DNA of 64,000 nucleotides from Trileptium ribeirensis (lineage: Eukaryota; Nematoda; Enoplea; Enoplida; Thoracostomopsidae): assembly GCA_030248225.1 (NCBI GenBank), contig JASANE010012761.1:1-64000 (forward strand), given 5' to 3'. Positions 22,239 to 33,890 of this stretch are shown here, piece after piece (position 1 is the first letter of the stretch; each line of letters opens with the position of its first letter). The position numbers and the translations under genes are program-made. The notes under the pieces were generated by a model. That model did not search any database. It saw nothing but the letters and a program-made list of their open reading frames with translations, and was not told the DNA's origin.

Positions 22239-23583
22239 TGTAACACACCACCGTTCGCGCGGTTGCAGATTTTATGCGTAATTTTTGGCCATTTTATTTG
22301 CTTAATGCTCCATCTGTCTGCACTGTATTGCTGTTTGTATGTATATAAGCATAAGCATGTACGTATACGTTTAAGTAAGAGCATTTATACATGTATATAC
22401 GTGTAAACATGCGCATATTTTGTTTCAAATAGACAACTTCAGTTGCCGTTTGCTTTAAATTTTAATAGATTTTTAACTCGAAAAGTTCTGTTAAACATAG
22501 AGCTTTGATTTATATCTTCGCAAGCCAAACCCTTAGTGCCACCTGCTGGGTTAGCAATTTTGAGAAATATTTGTGGATTTACGATAAATTTATGTAAATG
22601 TCAAATCTGGTTGTTAGTGAGATTTTTAGGTACAAATAGAACTTTTGCGGTTGCAAAAACAGTAAACATCAAAAAATATTTCTCTGTGTAGGCTTCTAAA
22701 AATAACTGGAATGTAGCAATATGTCGCACAATTCTAAGAATAACTCCCAGCAGTCTAGGATTTCCTAGATAGTTTGACATGTATAAAAGATCAATCAGGT
22801 ACTGATCAGGCGCTCAGTCTCAAAGTGCCGATCTACTGGTAATTGTTCACTTTATTCTTACGACCAAGCGGTCTCCTTTATAACTTAAACAATTTTGCGA
22901 GCGAGCACGTTGGTGCTTCTATACAGCGTTGTTGACAGAGTTGCACGTATCTGAGAGCACATTGGTGCTTCAGTTGAGTACTTTTGAGAGCACATTAGTG
23001 CTTCTGTTCTATTCGGTTGAGAGCACATTGGTGCTCCAGTTTAAGCGCTTATTGAGAGCACACTGGTGCTCCATTTCTGAACCTAGCCTCTGTGGAACTC
23101 AGTCTACAGTGTTGTGGCGAGAGCACGCTGGTGCTCCGATATTGCGGTATTCAATCTAAGGCTAGGACTTGGATCTTACGATCCCTCTTCTTAACTCAAT
23201 CAATAATAATATACGGCTTTGCGAGCGAATATCTACTGGTGCTTGTGAGTATTTAGTGTTAGTGTGTCACATATATTATATATTCATATTTCTAAGGATA
23301 GGCATTGGATTTTACGATCCCTCTTCTTATCTCAATCAATTCATATATACTTATATAATTATTCTGTTTGTAGTGTGTTGTGATTGTGTATTGGTAACGT
23401 AGTAACGAGCGTTATCTTAAGTCCTGAGTGCTACTTCCACGGTTAATTAAACCTATTCCCACACTACCGATTGAGATTACATTAGCCTTTCAGTACATTC
23501 ATTTGCTTTTCATTCTTCAAACACACATTTAGTTAACACCCAACCCTATCATCGTTATTTAATTTCAGTTTAACATCTTTACA
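22239..23583 (+). repeat. Right LTR of the env element
   Basis: Same structure as 16450-17811: putative TGTAAC start, TATA box near 22796, six-hairpin R array about 22902-23136, and TTTACA end at 23583. It differs by scattered substitutions, a U3 deletion near 22559 and a weakened splice donor. The flank TTAC at 23584-23587 matches the one left of 14272. Confidence 0.8.
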
Positions 23584-23618
23584 TTACATTACTCGAAAAA
23601 CCATTTATAAATACAACT

Positions 23619-24010
23619 GGGAGGATAATGAATAAACACGCATAGTAGCACATGGTGTAATAGAGACTATACAACTTTGTCAAGGCTTCTGATTTTTATT
23701 CTACCCAATTATCTACGAACCGTTAGATATGTAAGTCCCTCAAAATAGGTAAAATGTGTGTCAAAAAATTTCAAAATTTGACTTCCGAGAATCCTCAAAT
23801 ATTTCGTATCCCTGTATCCCTGATGACCTCCCCCCGATGTGGTAGTATGACTGACACCATAACTAAATTCTGATTGTGTTCGGGAGGATAATGAATAAAC
23901 ACGCATAGTAGCACATGGTGTAATAGAGACTATACAACTTTGTCAAGGCTTCTGATTTTTATTCTACCCAATTTTCTACGAGCCGTTAGATATGTAAGTC
24001 CCTCAAAATA
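23619..24010 (+). repeat. 129-bp direct duplication around a dispersed repeat
   Basis: 23619-23747 and 23882-24010 (from GGGAGGATAATGAATAAACA to GTCCCTCAAAATA) are nearly identical. Between them lies a 134-bp copy of the repeat also found at 14105-14233. The pattern is X-R-X, immediately outside the right end of the env element. Confidence 0.85.
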
Positions 24011-25382
24011 CCATCAACAAGTTATTAACATATGTCCTAACATAAAAGTGAAAGCGATCGTTCATGCAAGACATATGAGGTTAGTTTTTAAGCGTTATTT
24101 TGTACATGATGCTAAGCACTAATGTAGCTAAATCCTCTAATATTTCAGAAAGTGAGTTAAAAATAAAATTGTGGACTTTAATTTATATATACTATTACGG
24201 TATTTTACGGGTCGAAAGTCCAAAACTTTTTTAAATATATATTTTTAAATTTTTCAAAGAACCCAGATGTTACTACCGTGTGCCCAAGGACAGGACTACC
24301 ACCTCCCCCGGGCTTCTGGTATGTTTAGGCCCATAAAACCCGAAATATGCCCATAATACCCGAAATACACGAAAATGGCAATATCTCTGTAACTGTTGGT
24401 GCTATACGGGAGCTTTTGGTCTCATTTAGTATAGCAATGTATCCAATATGTAGTAATTAACCAGCATTATTAAGAGCCTAAATATGTACACAACAAGCAA
24501 ATACATATCCGCCACTATATAGCAACATGGCTGACGATCCCCTATGAACGTGTTTGCAGTATCTTCTCTATTACCTATAAGCATGTATGCACATTTAAAA
24601 TCCGCGTTTTACTGAAAACACACACCCTAAAAAGCAGCATCGCAAAACATTGTAAACAGTCTTATAGAGGTTTATCTGCTTACAAAATGAGCCCAACTTG
24701 ACTTAATATATTGTCGAGAAGCAATACATAACGAGATTTTTCGTGTCCCATCGGGATCTGACCTGAGCCTTTGAGCCGCTTTTTTCAGCGGAAGATGTTG
24801 GAATGGGGCTTCGCATCCAACCACGAGGACCGATATTGATCAGATGAGCTATAAGTTGGTTCCACCAAAGTTAAGGTACGCGTGTCACACTAAACACGAA
24901 TAACAGATATAGTCAAATTTCACCGCTATTATATGGCTAGTGAATGTTCTTAGCTTTGCTCGATTTCCTCAATGCACTTAGAATTCAAATATATTGCACT
25001 GCCTTGGAGTGCCCAATATTCATACCTGGTCTCCACCCGCGAAATTTTTGTTGTATCACTAAAATACATTATACGTTCACACGGGTTTTTATCGAACAAA
25101 TCTCGATTAAACAATGTTCGGATAATAAAATTTATTCTATGCTTACTGGAATGAAAAGAAACTCTTTGGCTTAAAGCATGACCATTTATGACTACTAATA
25201 CACGGGTTTCACTGCCATAACTCTTGTATAAAAAGATCCTTTTAAATAAAACATATCGCCCAATGAAATTTTTTAAATAAATTGTTCCTGCGGACCGATA
25301 TAGCTTCCTTCTTTGATGCGTATGTTTAAGAACAACGAGATGTTTTAATAAATAAATTACAAAAGTAGATTTTTACACCGCA
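24011..25382. other. Non-coding stretch
   Basis: AT-rich with short open frames only. A C-rich phrase, CCCATAAAACCCGAAATATGCCCATAATACCCG, around 24325-24365 is a local imperfect repeat. I recognise no gene. Confidence 0.5.
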
Positions 25383-27216
25383 TTCGTGTAACGATGTTAG
25401 GTTTAGGCCTTAATTAAGACGTATATAAAGAAGAAATCTCAAACGAATGTATTAAAAAGCCAATATAGTCTCAATGGATAGCGTGGGAATAGATTTAAAC
25501 TCGGAGGTAGCACGCAGGACTTAGGTAACGCACGTTACTACGCTACGAATTACCCACCAACAACACGCTACAACAAAATAAAATGTATAGTATACATGAA
25601 TTGATTGTGATAAGAAGAGGAACCATAAGATCCAATGTCTATCCTTAGAAATACAAATATAGAATATATATGACACACAAACAACTAAATATTCACCAGC
25701 ACAAGTAAATTTTCGCTCGGAAAGACGTATACGTGTATTAGTATCGATTTAGTTACGTAGGTGATAGATGATCCAAGTCCTAGCCTTATGGAATACGCGT
25801 ATGCGCAATATCGGAGTACTAATGTGCTCTTGCTATAACACTATAGACTGAGTTCCACAGGGGCTAGGTTCAGAAGTGAGCACTAGTGTACTCTCGACGA
25901 AAAGGGACAGAAGCACCGATGTGCCCTCAAACTCGTATGCAAATGGTGCACCAACGTGTTATCAAGAATAGAAGCACCAACGTGCTGTTGGTATAATTGA
26001 AGCGCTATTGAGGTCTCACTTAAGTGCAACTCAGTCAACACCGCCGTATTGCCGCGCCAATGTGCTCTCAAAATCTTGAAGTTACAAAAGAGACTGCTTG
26101 GTCGTAAAACTAAAATAAACACTTACCAGTAAATCGGAGCTTTGACACTCTGGCCTCGATGATTGCCTGGAATAGTCTTTTATACCCGCAGAGCTGTCTA
26201 TGAAACCCTGCTGGGTGTAATTTTTTGATTATGAGGAATATTGTGTAATTTCAGCTGAAAAATTAACAACATTCGAGTTATTATTAGAAGCCTGCCACAA
26301 CAACTTTATTTTTGATGATTATTGTCTTCTCAGTAGTAAATCGTTCTATTTTTAATTAAAATTATAGCGGCTGACATTATAACAAAAATATGCTGGGCTA
26401 ACAGAACTGATCATCAAACACGGAAAATGCTGCTACAAGTACGACATTTTTTCGATGTTTACGATATGAGGACACGGAATCTATTTTAGTTAAGCATTTT
26501 GACAAAAGAATTGTGCTTTTAGTTATACTAAAAGTATAAGACGTTTGTCGTTTCTCTTCCTGAAAACACATTTGTGCTTCTTCTGTAACTGAGCTTAAGA
26601 GTATGTCTGTGCTCCATTTGCATGCAAATTTGAGAGCACATCGGCGCTTCTGTATCTTTCCGTTGAAAGCAAACTGGTGCTATAGTTGCAAGCTTATGAG
26701 AGCACGTTGGTACATCAGTTAGAGAATTTACTGAGAGCACACTCAGTCTTCAGTGTTGTGGCGAAAGCACACTAGTGTTCCCATATCACGTATACTTGTA
26801 TTCAATCTAAAGCTAGCACTTGGATCACACGATCATCTTCGTAACTCAATCAATACTAATAATAGACGTATACGCCTTTGCGAGAAAAAATTTACTGGCG
26901 CTTGGGTGTATCTAGTGTTTGTGTCATATATATTATATATTCATATTTCTAGGATAGGCATTGGATCTTACAATCCTTCTTCTTATCTCAATCAATTCAT
27001 ATGTACTTATACATTTATTTTGTTATAGTTTGTTGTTGATGTGTTATTCGTAACGTAGCAACGATCTTTACCTCAAATCTTGAGTGCTACTTCCAGTTTA
27101 AATCTATTCCTATGCTACCGATTGAGATTACATTGGCCTTTTAGCACATTCGTTTGAGTTTTGTTCTTCAAATACACACGCCTTATTAATGCCAAACCTT
27201 AACATCGTTGCATTCG
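25383..27216. mobile_element. Coding-free inverted-LTR relative of the env element
   Basis: 25387-about 26400 is an inverted, diverged LTR of the same family: U5 end TGTAACGATG, hairpin array with AGCACC..TGTGCTC motifs, donor CTTACCAGT near 26124, TATA inverse CTTTTATACCC near 26177, and U3-like sequence beyond. About 26530-27212 is the forward R-U5 portion, ending in CATCGTTGCA. The centre (about 26400-26530) matches nothing else here. Both outer ends are U5, flanked by TTCG at 25383-25386 and 27213-27216. There is no gag, env or protease, so it would need proteins supplied by others. Confidence 0.8.
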
Positions 27217-29000
27217 TAACAAAACACTCATAGCAGTACTTGTTATCTGTGCCTTTGGACGAAAAGTGTTTAGCCCAGTAACATCTAAGACCAATTATGG
27301 CACACCAGATAAGCTCTCGTTTCATCGCTGCTGAGTACTAGATGTGATAACGGGCTGAAATTTTTCGAGACTGTCGAGGCCGTTGAACAACTTCGTGAGC
27401 CCGGAACTGCAACTGGCGCGATCCGTTTGAAATCGAGGTTGACCCTGCGCGGAGCTGCAAAATTTCTTTCCAGCCAGGCCCGGCTTGTTTTTAATGGACG
27501 CTGTCTCTCTATAACAGCGCATATATAAAGCGAATCCAACAAGATATTCTTAAAATGACCTCAAAGCTATCGAACTGTGTATTAATATTCCATCTCTGAC
27601 TGTGGCCAGAACGAACCGAAAATTTCCAGACTGGAACTGGAATAATTTGGTCAGGTCTGGAGCGTTTATAATCGGGTATCTGCCCGTCCGGACCATCTTG
27701 CGGGTGGGGCATGTCCGAACCAATCCGCGGTAGAAATTTTTATTTAGACTAACTAAATGTCTTTATGCGGCGTTCACAGCATAAAATATTCCCAATATAT
27801 CGTACCTATGTATGCCACATAAGTGTCAGGCACACCGACAACAGGGTACACGGCACCACCATGTTTTTCCTGAAAATTTCCAATTGTAGTTAGCTTGGGG
27901 TGTTTTCATTTTCTGATGTTGTCAAAGACGCCATATCTTTTTTGTAGTTTTATTGATGATATATAGCATGTCATCTTGGCTCTTGCGAACGTTCATATTT
28001 ATAGAAATATCGAGATCTATCAAAAACACTAACAACGCAATTAATTAATAAACTGCATAAGCTATAGGTAGTATCATTACTGTTAGTTGGCAAAATATTG
28101 TAACCAGGTGTATGTACAACACGGTGAACAAAAAATGTAGTAGTTACGGTTGTGCCATATACCTTCAGGTATGGATTTTAAGGGTTTGTATGCGACTCTG
28201 ACTTACTGTATGGTAGGGCCGAGACTACAAGGAGACAAAACTTCCAAACAGTGGTCACATAGTAATGTGAACGACGCATTATGCATGAGTAAACTTCTGC
28301 TGCACACACTACCATTACCATTTTGAGACTATGTACAAAACACTGTTAGAGACCAAAACATTCTTTGTAATCGCCAATTCCAAATTCAAAAAGCTCCGTT
28401 CGCGAACGCAAAGCGACTGATTGCTAAGTGGTGTAAGCTCTGTTCGCTAACACAATGCATCTATTTGCTATTTGGACACAAATTCGTTTCATTAACACAC
28501 AGAGTGGTAACTAGCATTTCGCATTTTTTTCGTTACAGTAAATATTTCGTTTTATTATTGATAATAGGTGTAGTTCGCGAACATTACGTGTGGTGTGCAG
28601 GTTTTAAATCATTAAACGGTGGAATTTTCTTTCAATAAAATACAAATTTTCAAGTTCAAATGCCAAACTGTCATAGATCTGTTACTTAATGTTTTTGAAG
28701 TAATTATTAATAGGGCAATTTATTGTTACTTAACGTTTGGATGCGTTGCCCAAAACCCTAATTTTATGTTCTCTATGTTGACGGATGGCTGGTACCCCGA
28801 ACAAGCGATCGCGAATGACAAAACGGTGTATACCACAAAGTTAACTCATGCATTGCTTTAAGAGTGACATTGAGAAGGTTTCTTGAGATGAAGCTGCCCG
28901 GTATAATAACTTCAGCTATTAATTGTGCTGCTCGAATTTAACTCCAAAACTCATTACGTCGATTAATCGTTAATCTATCAACCGATTCAACTAATTGCGA
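27217..29000. other. Non-coding stretch
   Basis: No recognisable gene. Around 28190-28400 the sequence (CATTATGCATGAGTAAACTTCTGCTGC, then TTTTGAGAC..ATGTACAAAAC..GTTAGAGA..AAAAC) is related to the foldback element at 41490-41822. TTCGCGAAC occurs at 28399 and 28570. A GC-richer 27320-27720 segment holds short frames that I do not recognise. Confidence 0.5.
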
Positions 29001-29005
29001 CTTGG

Positions 29006-29184
29006 TGTAAAACTAAACAGCAAACCCGTTTTATTCTGGATGTAATTAGGTAAAAATTCGCTACGATATTTACTACATTTTTACTCCTAACTTTTAATAA
29101 CTATAACGACAATAACAAGCACTAATGTTATTCTCAACAAACTAGCTACATCTTAATATGCTAATGACTTCACATATTGTGACA
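29006..29184 (-). repeat. BEL 3' LTR
   Basis: Reads TGTCACAATATGTG.. on the minus strand and ends ..GTTTTACA. It matches 39986-40166 throughout with small differences. The preceding internal sequence on the minus strand, CGGGCCTCGGAA, is a modest purine-rich tract. The flank CTTGG lies at 29001-29005. Confidence 0.88.
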
Positions 29185-29547
29185 TTCCGAGGCCCGAGAA
29201 TTGGACTCTATCGGAAAAAGTAACCCAGGCTATTTTTCTATAGGCCATTGATTATTTAGAAACCATAATTGGGACCGTTTTCAACTCGGGAACTTCTAAA
29301 GCACATCTCTTTACAACACGTCGCAAACATTGGTGACATAGATGGAAACCGTCGCGATCATACAACCGAGTATTGATGCTACCTAGCGTGTCCCGCTGAA
29401 TGGCAGACCTGCCTCGTTACACCAATTAATGCATTTAATCGTCGAATTTGATAGACGGTGTTCGATGTAAGACGAATGTGCAGCTACTTGTGAACTAACG
29501 GACAGGGGAGGGGAGGAAGAAAACAAGAAAACGAAAAAGAACAAAAA

Positions 29548-29877
<330 letters not shown>

Positions 29878-30023
29878 TGGGTGTAGTATGGCGGTACAAA
29901 TAACGACCTTTGTCGTTGTGCGGCCAAAAAATTCTCAAACTTTGACCAGAATGCTGTTGATTCCGCACACTACGATCACGATGCTATAATATGACCTTTG
30001 AATGCGAAATTGGTGAATCAGGT

Positions 30024-30770
30024 CTACAACGTCTTTGTATTGTCCCCAGAACTTGCATACCCATCAACCCCAACAATCGTACCCATATTTCGACCGAGAC
30101 TGTCAGATAACCACAGTATGGACCGACTGTAGCCGGGCTGCTGAGAGAGCTCACGATAAAAACATTCCGGTGTAGTTCCGATACTACACGCCCAATTACA
30201 ATTGCTGTGGCGTTGTACGATGATATCAAGGCACTCGCCGTAAACGTTGAATCCCGGCAGCCAAAGTATTGTATTGCGATTGTCGGGTGCGCGGTGTCCA
30301 GATGACCAACTCATCTCACCTGAAGCCCAACACAGAATAAATTTGATGTCATTAGGATCTCTCAGCGCCCTCACAATCGATTAGAAAGTTGTTTTGAACG
30401 GATTTTCAGGACATTGTGGGTGAAGAAGCCCGAGAAGAATGTCGAACATGACCTGTTGCGAATGGAGAACCCATTCTGCCGTGAACCGAATCCCTTTTAT
30501 TTGCAGCCATATCCAAATTTCCGTTGGACGTTTGACGAGCCGTGGCATATCTAGTATTGTGTCCGCTATTCGTTGGTGCCCCATTTGATGCAAAATGACG
30601 TATGAACGAATCATTTCGACACAGCATTTCGAACGGCAAACCTTGCGCCCCGTGGTTGTAGCATGGGGACAACATACTTTCATGGTGAATGTAGAACGGT
30701 CGCATGATGATTTTGTGAAACAAACTAGTTTAAACTCTAGTGTTGACCATAGAAGCAGTACTTGAAACAC
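30024..30770 (-). pseudogene. Possible third ORF of the BEL element
   Basis: Two frames, 30770-30381 (129 codons) and 30374-30024 (116 codons), are in the same phase and separated by one stop (TAA at 30381-30383). Together they give about 249 codons between the end of pol (about 30985) and the 3' LTR, where some BEL/Pao elements carry an env-like gene. The product is cysteine-rich in its first half (such as VCCPH and KCCVE) and has no clear membrane anchor or family motif. A second frame of 105 codons overlaps at 30723-30406, so which frame is real is unsettled. I do not assign a function. Confidence 0.35.
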
Positions 30771-30782
30771 TATATACGTATT

Positions 30783-30875
30783 GAGTACCCTTCGTACTCT
30801 ATTATCAATAATGATTATGTGATACGGAGTACCCTTCGTACTCTATTGCTGACTTTATGAGTACCCTTCGTACTC
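30783..30875 (-). repeat. Three identical 17-bp hairpins between pol and ORF3
   Basis: GAGTACCCTTCGTACTC occurs at 30783-30799, 30827-30843 and 30859-30875. Each is a GAGTAC/GTACTC stem of 6 bp with a 5-base loop (GAAGG in the element's sense). They lie just upstream of the possible third ORF on the minus strand, in the pol-ORF3 gap. Confidence 0.85.
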
Positions 30876-30984
30876 CATTTCATAGTTCGATAGACACCGT
30901 ATCCCACTCGTCATCTTACAAATACCTTTGGTTTCGTGTAGAAGGAACCGATTGGTCTGTTTGACGATTTTATTGTACCGATTC

Positions 30985-31700
30985 GATGGCCTCCCCACCA
31001 CTAAAACCGCAACAAGGCTCCAAAGGGTATACCAATCTCAAGGGACGGTTGATGAGCGACTTATTAGAAAGCCGCAGGCGCACGGTGCGGCACAAACCAT
31101 CACTTCCAACAAAAACTTTTTCGATTGTGGTTTTTTACGGTTGTGCGAAGCTCCAACAAATAGAGATTTCGCCAAGTAAGCCAAAATTTTTCGAATACAC
31201 TTTGGATGCGCTTCCAGCTTAAAATTAGTTGATCAGGAGTAGCATTACAAAGATTCTTGGTAACGTCCCGCATGTCTACAGTTGGCATGTGACTGACTGG
31301 GCCACCCAAAAATGAGCGGGCGTAAGCGGTGGATGTACATCGTCCGTCTCCAAATATATGATTGGACGACTATACGGCAGCCGCTTCACTGACAACAGTT
31401 TGAAGCTCACAAAGTGATACTGCTCGAGTACCAAACGATTTCTCGTGAGCAAATTTTGCAATCCCCACCATGAGTTCGTAAAAGCCCCCATCCAAAGAGA
31501 AAGCTCCGCTATAAACTTCCACTGAATTCCTCGACCAGCCACAAAATTATGCACATCGCAATCATTGAGGACGTTGTTCCATAACTTAGTTAATAGTTTA
31601 TTTGCAGCAATGAAGGTTTTGGCGTTTTGTCCGTTACTATGAGGACAGGCTGTCCAAAACGAGCAATGAAACGCCTGAGGCACAAAAGGTTCAAGCCTCC
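30985..31700 (-). pseudogene. BEL integrase, C-terminal two thirds
   Basis: Integrase would insert the cDNA. On the minus strand the core begins at LCLRRFIARFGQPVLIVTD (about 31695-31640), corresponding to the block around the second catalytic Asp. After a frame change it continues AKTFIAANKLLTKLW, then a degraded form of the W..GG..E region (MGAFTNSWWGLQNLL), then RPIIYLETDD..PLTPAHFWV. The C-terminal BEL domain follows (FEKFWLTWRNLYLLEL, then DGLCRTVRL..RPLRLVYPLEP), ending near 30985. At least three frameshifts are needed. The zinc-binding N-terminus and first catalytic Asp are missing because the gypsy element begins there. Confidence 0.82.
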
Positions 31701-32616
31701 GCCGGTGCAACAGCGATACCTCAACCGTTGCCATCGGGGGACGTCCAATTTCACCACCTTCCGCAATTCAATTCGAAGTGTCCTCAATCCTGGTTCAATC
31801 TGGCGGAACAAATCATGGGTCACATGCCCGACGAGCTCAAGAAGCGGAACGTTTTGTGGGACATCGAAAATGCCATGGTCCACGAATCAGGGGCCGACCT
31901 CAACGCCGACTACAACGACACCAAACGCACCCTCATCGAATACTATGCGGATACTGACAACCGACGACTTCGCAAGCTGCTGACTGAGAAGGATCAAAAG
32001 GGTCGGAAGCCGTCAAGAGCGCTACGCGAACTACTCGACCTGACTCCAAACAGTCCTGATCTGGTCCGCCTCTGGTGTCTGGAAATCCTTCAAGAACGGG
32101 TTCGCCTCACACTCGTCTCAATGGACAACGTCCCTTTGGAACAATTGGCCCGTATCGCGGATACAATGATGGAAATGCAGACCCGGGTCTGGTCAATCAA
32201 GGCAACGCTAACCCCGTCGCAGCCGCAGCAACCGGTGGGTCGTATGAAACCGCAACTGGTAGGTCATGGCAATCCTCAATCGAGCAAAAGATCGCCGAGC
32301 TCACCGATGCCGTTCGACAACTATCGTATCGCGATGGGTCGATCGCAAATGGCCAGGCCGGTACCGCGGCAATCGTTCAGTCAACCGTGAGGGTCGCGAA
32401 CTATCCCGTTCGAAATCGCAACAACGTCAATCCGTGTATTGCTGGTATCATTTCAAATTCGGCGACGACGCCCAAAGTGTCACGGTCCTCAACTCTGCAG
32501 CCTCAACAGTCATCGCAACAATCGCCCCGCCCAGGGAAACGAGTAGCGCCCACCGCTGGGTCGCCAAGCGGTGGGAGTATCAACGCGGTCATCATCGGTG
32601 CAAACCCTGTGGGTTA
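31690..32616 (+). pseudogene. Gypsy Gag (frameshifted)
   Basis: Begins in frame at about 31690 with no clear start, then FHHLPQFNSKCPQSWFNLAEQ, the typical entry block of this gag type. It runs to about LARIADTMMEM (about 32175), then shifts frame through a glutamine/glycine-rich linker. A third frame holds CWYHFKFGDDAQSV near 32440-32480, which replaces a zinc knuckle in this lineage. Frames involved are 31728-32390, 32075-32617 and 32266-32637. The N-terminal matrix-like start is probably lost. Confidence 0.8.
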
Positions 32617-32618
32617 AT

Positions 32619-32890
32619 TCATTGCCGACAGTGGTAGTTCCTCGTCGTTCCTCAATCCGGTCAGTGCGCCGAACTACACTCCCCTCCGCCACCGATCAGT
32701 CCTCGCTTCTGCCGTCAACGGAACTTCAGTCTATATCAAGGGTACCCACGAACTATCATTTCGTCTTTCGGGTTTCCCACATAACTTCCAGTGGATTTTC
32801 TTCGTAGCAAACGCCAATCACGCCATCCTCGGCCGTGATTTCCTCCATCGATACGGGTTCGCGGTGGATTGTGTCAATGACTGCCTCATC
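32619..32890 (+). pseudogene. Gypsy aspartic protease
   Basis: Directly after a TAA at 32614-32616 the frame reads FIADSGSSSSFL, a DSG active-site variant, then an open stretch to HAILGRDFLHRYGF, the second conserved block of retropepsins. Length and order fit a CsRn1-type protease domain embedded in Pol. The stop in front and frame changes behind it isolate the domain. Confidence 0.8.
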
Positions 32891-33069
32891 CCAGCAAGTC
32901 GTCACCAATCCAGAACGCCGAGTCCGGTCAACTCAATTACAGCTACGACTGAGCCGAGGTATCGGGTCAACATGCCACAGTACCGTGATACCCGTTCACG
33001 GGTTATTCATTCAATACCCTGACATCTTCAAGCCCGTCGACGCTTCTTCCAACCGTTTCACGGGGTCCA

Positions 33070-33890
33070 GCATCAAATCGTCACCTCGGGTCCACTGTGT
33101 TTCGAACTACCGCGTCGTCTGCTCGGGCCCAAGTTAACCATCGCCAAACGGGTATTTTCCGATTGGGAAAAACAAGGTATCGTTTACCGGGGCGAATCTC
33201 CGTATGCCTCTCCACTTCACATGGCTCCGAAGAACGACCAGAGGACACCATGGTGCCCTTGCGGAGATTACCGTAAGCTAAACCGGCAAACGCTGCCGGA
33301 TCCCTATCCAATGCCGAACCTCACCGACCTTGTCAGTGATTTGCACGGGACAACAATCTACTACAAATTGGACCTCGTATGCGCTTACACACAAGTCCCG
33401 ATCGCAGAAGCTGATCAATCAAAGACGGCAGTAACAACGCCGTTTGGACTCTTCCTGTTTCGCCGCATGTTTTTTGGGTGTCGGAAAACAGCCCAGGCGT
33501 TTCTTTCGGATCTGCCGTTCGTCAAAGTGTATTTGGATAACATTTTAATCGCGAGCTGCAACGCCGATCAACACAAACGTCATTTGGCTGTCGTCCGCAA
33601 GCGTCTAAATCAACACACCACAGATTACGATTACGTCCTGACAAATGTCTTCTCTTCTGTCAGAAAGTGAACTTTGTCGGCGTGGATATTGATCATTTTG
33701 GAATTCGACCAGTGTCGTCGAAGATATCGGCTATTGAACATTTTCCTCAACCTAGTACAGTCAAGGGCCTCAGACGTTTTCTGGGTATGGCCGGCTTCTA
33801 CCACCGCTTCGTGCCCAATTTCTTCCAGATAGCTGCCCCGCTGACGAACCTTACCCGTGGGAAGACGGTAAGGGCGATTTCACTATAGAA
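33070..33890 (+). pseudogene. Gypsy reverse transcriptase
   Basis: Blocks in order: FSDWEKQGIVYRGESPYASP, MAPKNDQRTPWCPCGDYRKL, YYKLDLVCAYTQVPIA, KTAVTTPFGLFLF, then VYLDNILIAS, then FVGVDIDHFGIRP and VKGLRRFLGMAGFYHRFV. The catalytic YxDD box reads YLDN (GAT AAC at about 33535), a one-base loss of the second Asp. Between QAF and the YLDN block part of the usual sequence is missing. At least two frame changes (near 33215 and 33665) plus the D-to-N change make it inactive. Confidence 0.88.

Larger units (their letters stand above)
14268..23587 (+). mobile_element. Composite envelope-bearing LTR element
   Basis: Order from left: an inverted partial LTR (14272-14894); the 3' part of env and a protease; a full LTR (16450-17811); gag, env and protease; a full LTR (22239-23583). 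The two forward units share the middle LTR, as in tandem copies made by unequal or replication-linked recombination. The outer termini are both U5 ends, and both are flanked by TTAC (14268-14271 and 23584-23587), a 4-bp target-site duplication of the length typical for gypsy-type integrases. No reverse transcriptase, RNase H or integrase is present, so the family is non-autonomous as seen here. The two units are very similar in their shared parts, indicating recent activity. Confidence 0.85.

Noticed and set aside
14268..23587. Reading the block as a DNA transposon or Maverick-like element with terminal inverted repeats
   Set aside because: The tRNA-Gln primer site next to an LTR end, direct LTRs at 16450 and 22239, and gag/protease show a retroelement. 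Inverted ends are explained by a rearranged cDNA.
14268..23587. DIRS-type element (inverted LTRs)
   Set aside because: No tyrosine recombinase or RT is present, and the 4-bp target duplications indicate an integrase mechanism.
27285..27720. GC-richer minus-strand ORFs of 60-85 codons
   Set aside because: Three overlapping frames are open at once and none has a recognisable motif; not enough to call a gene.
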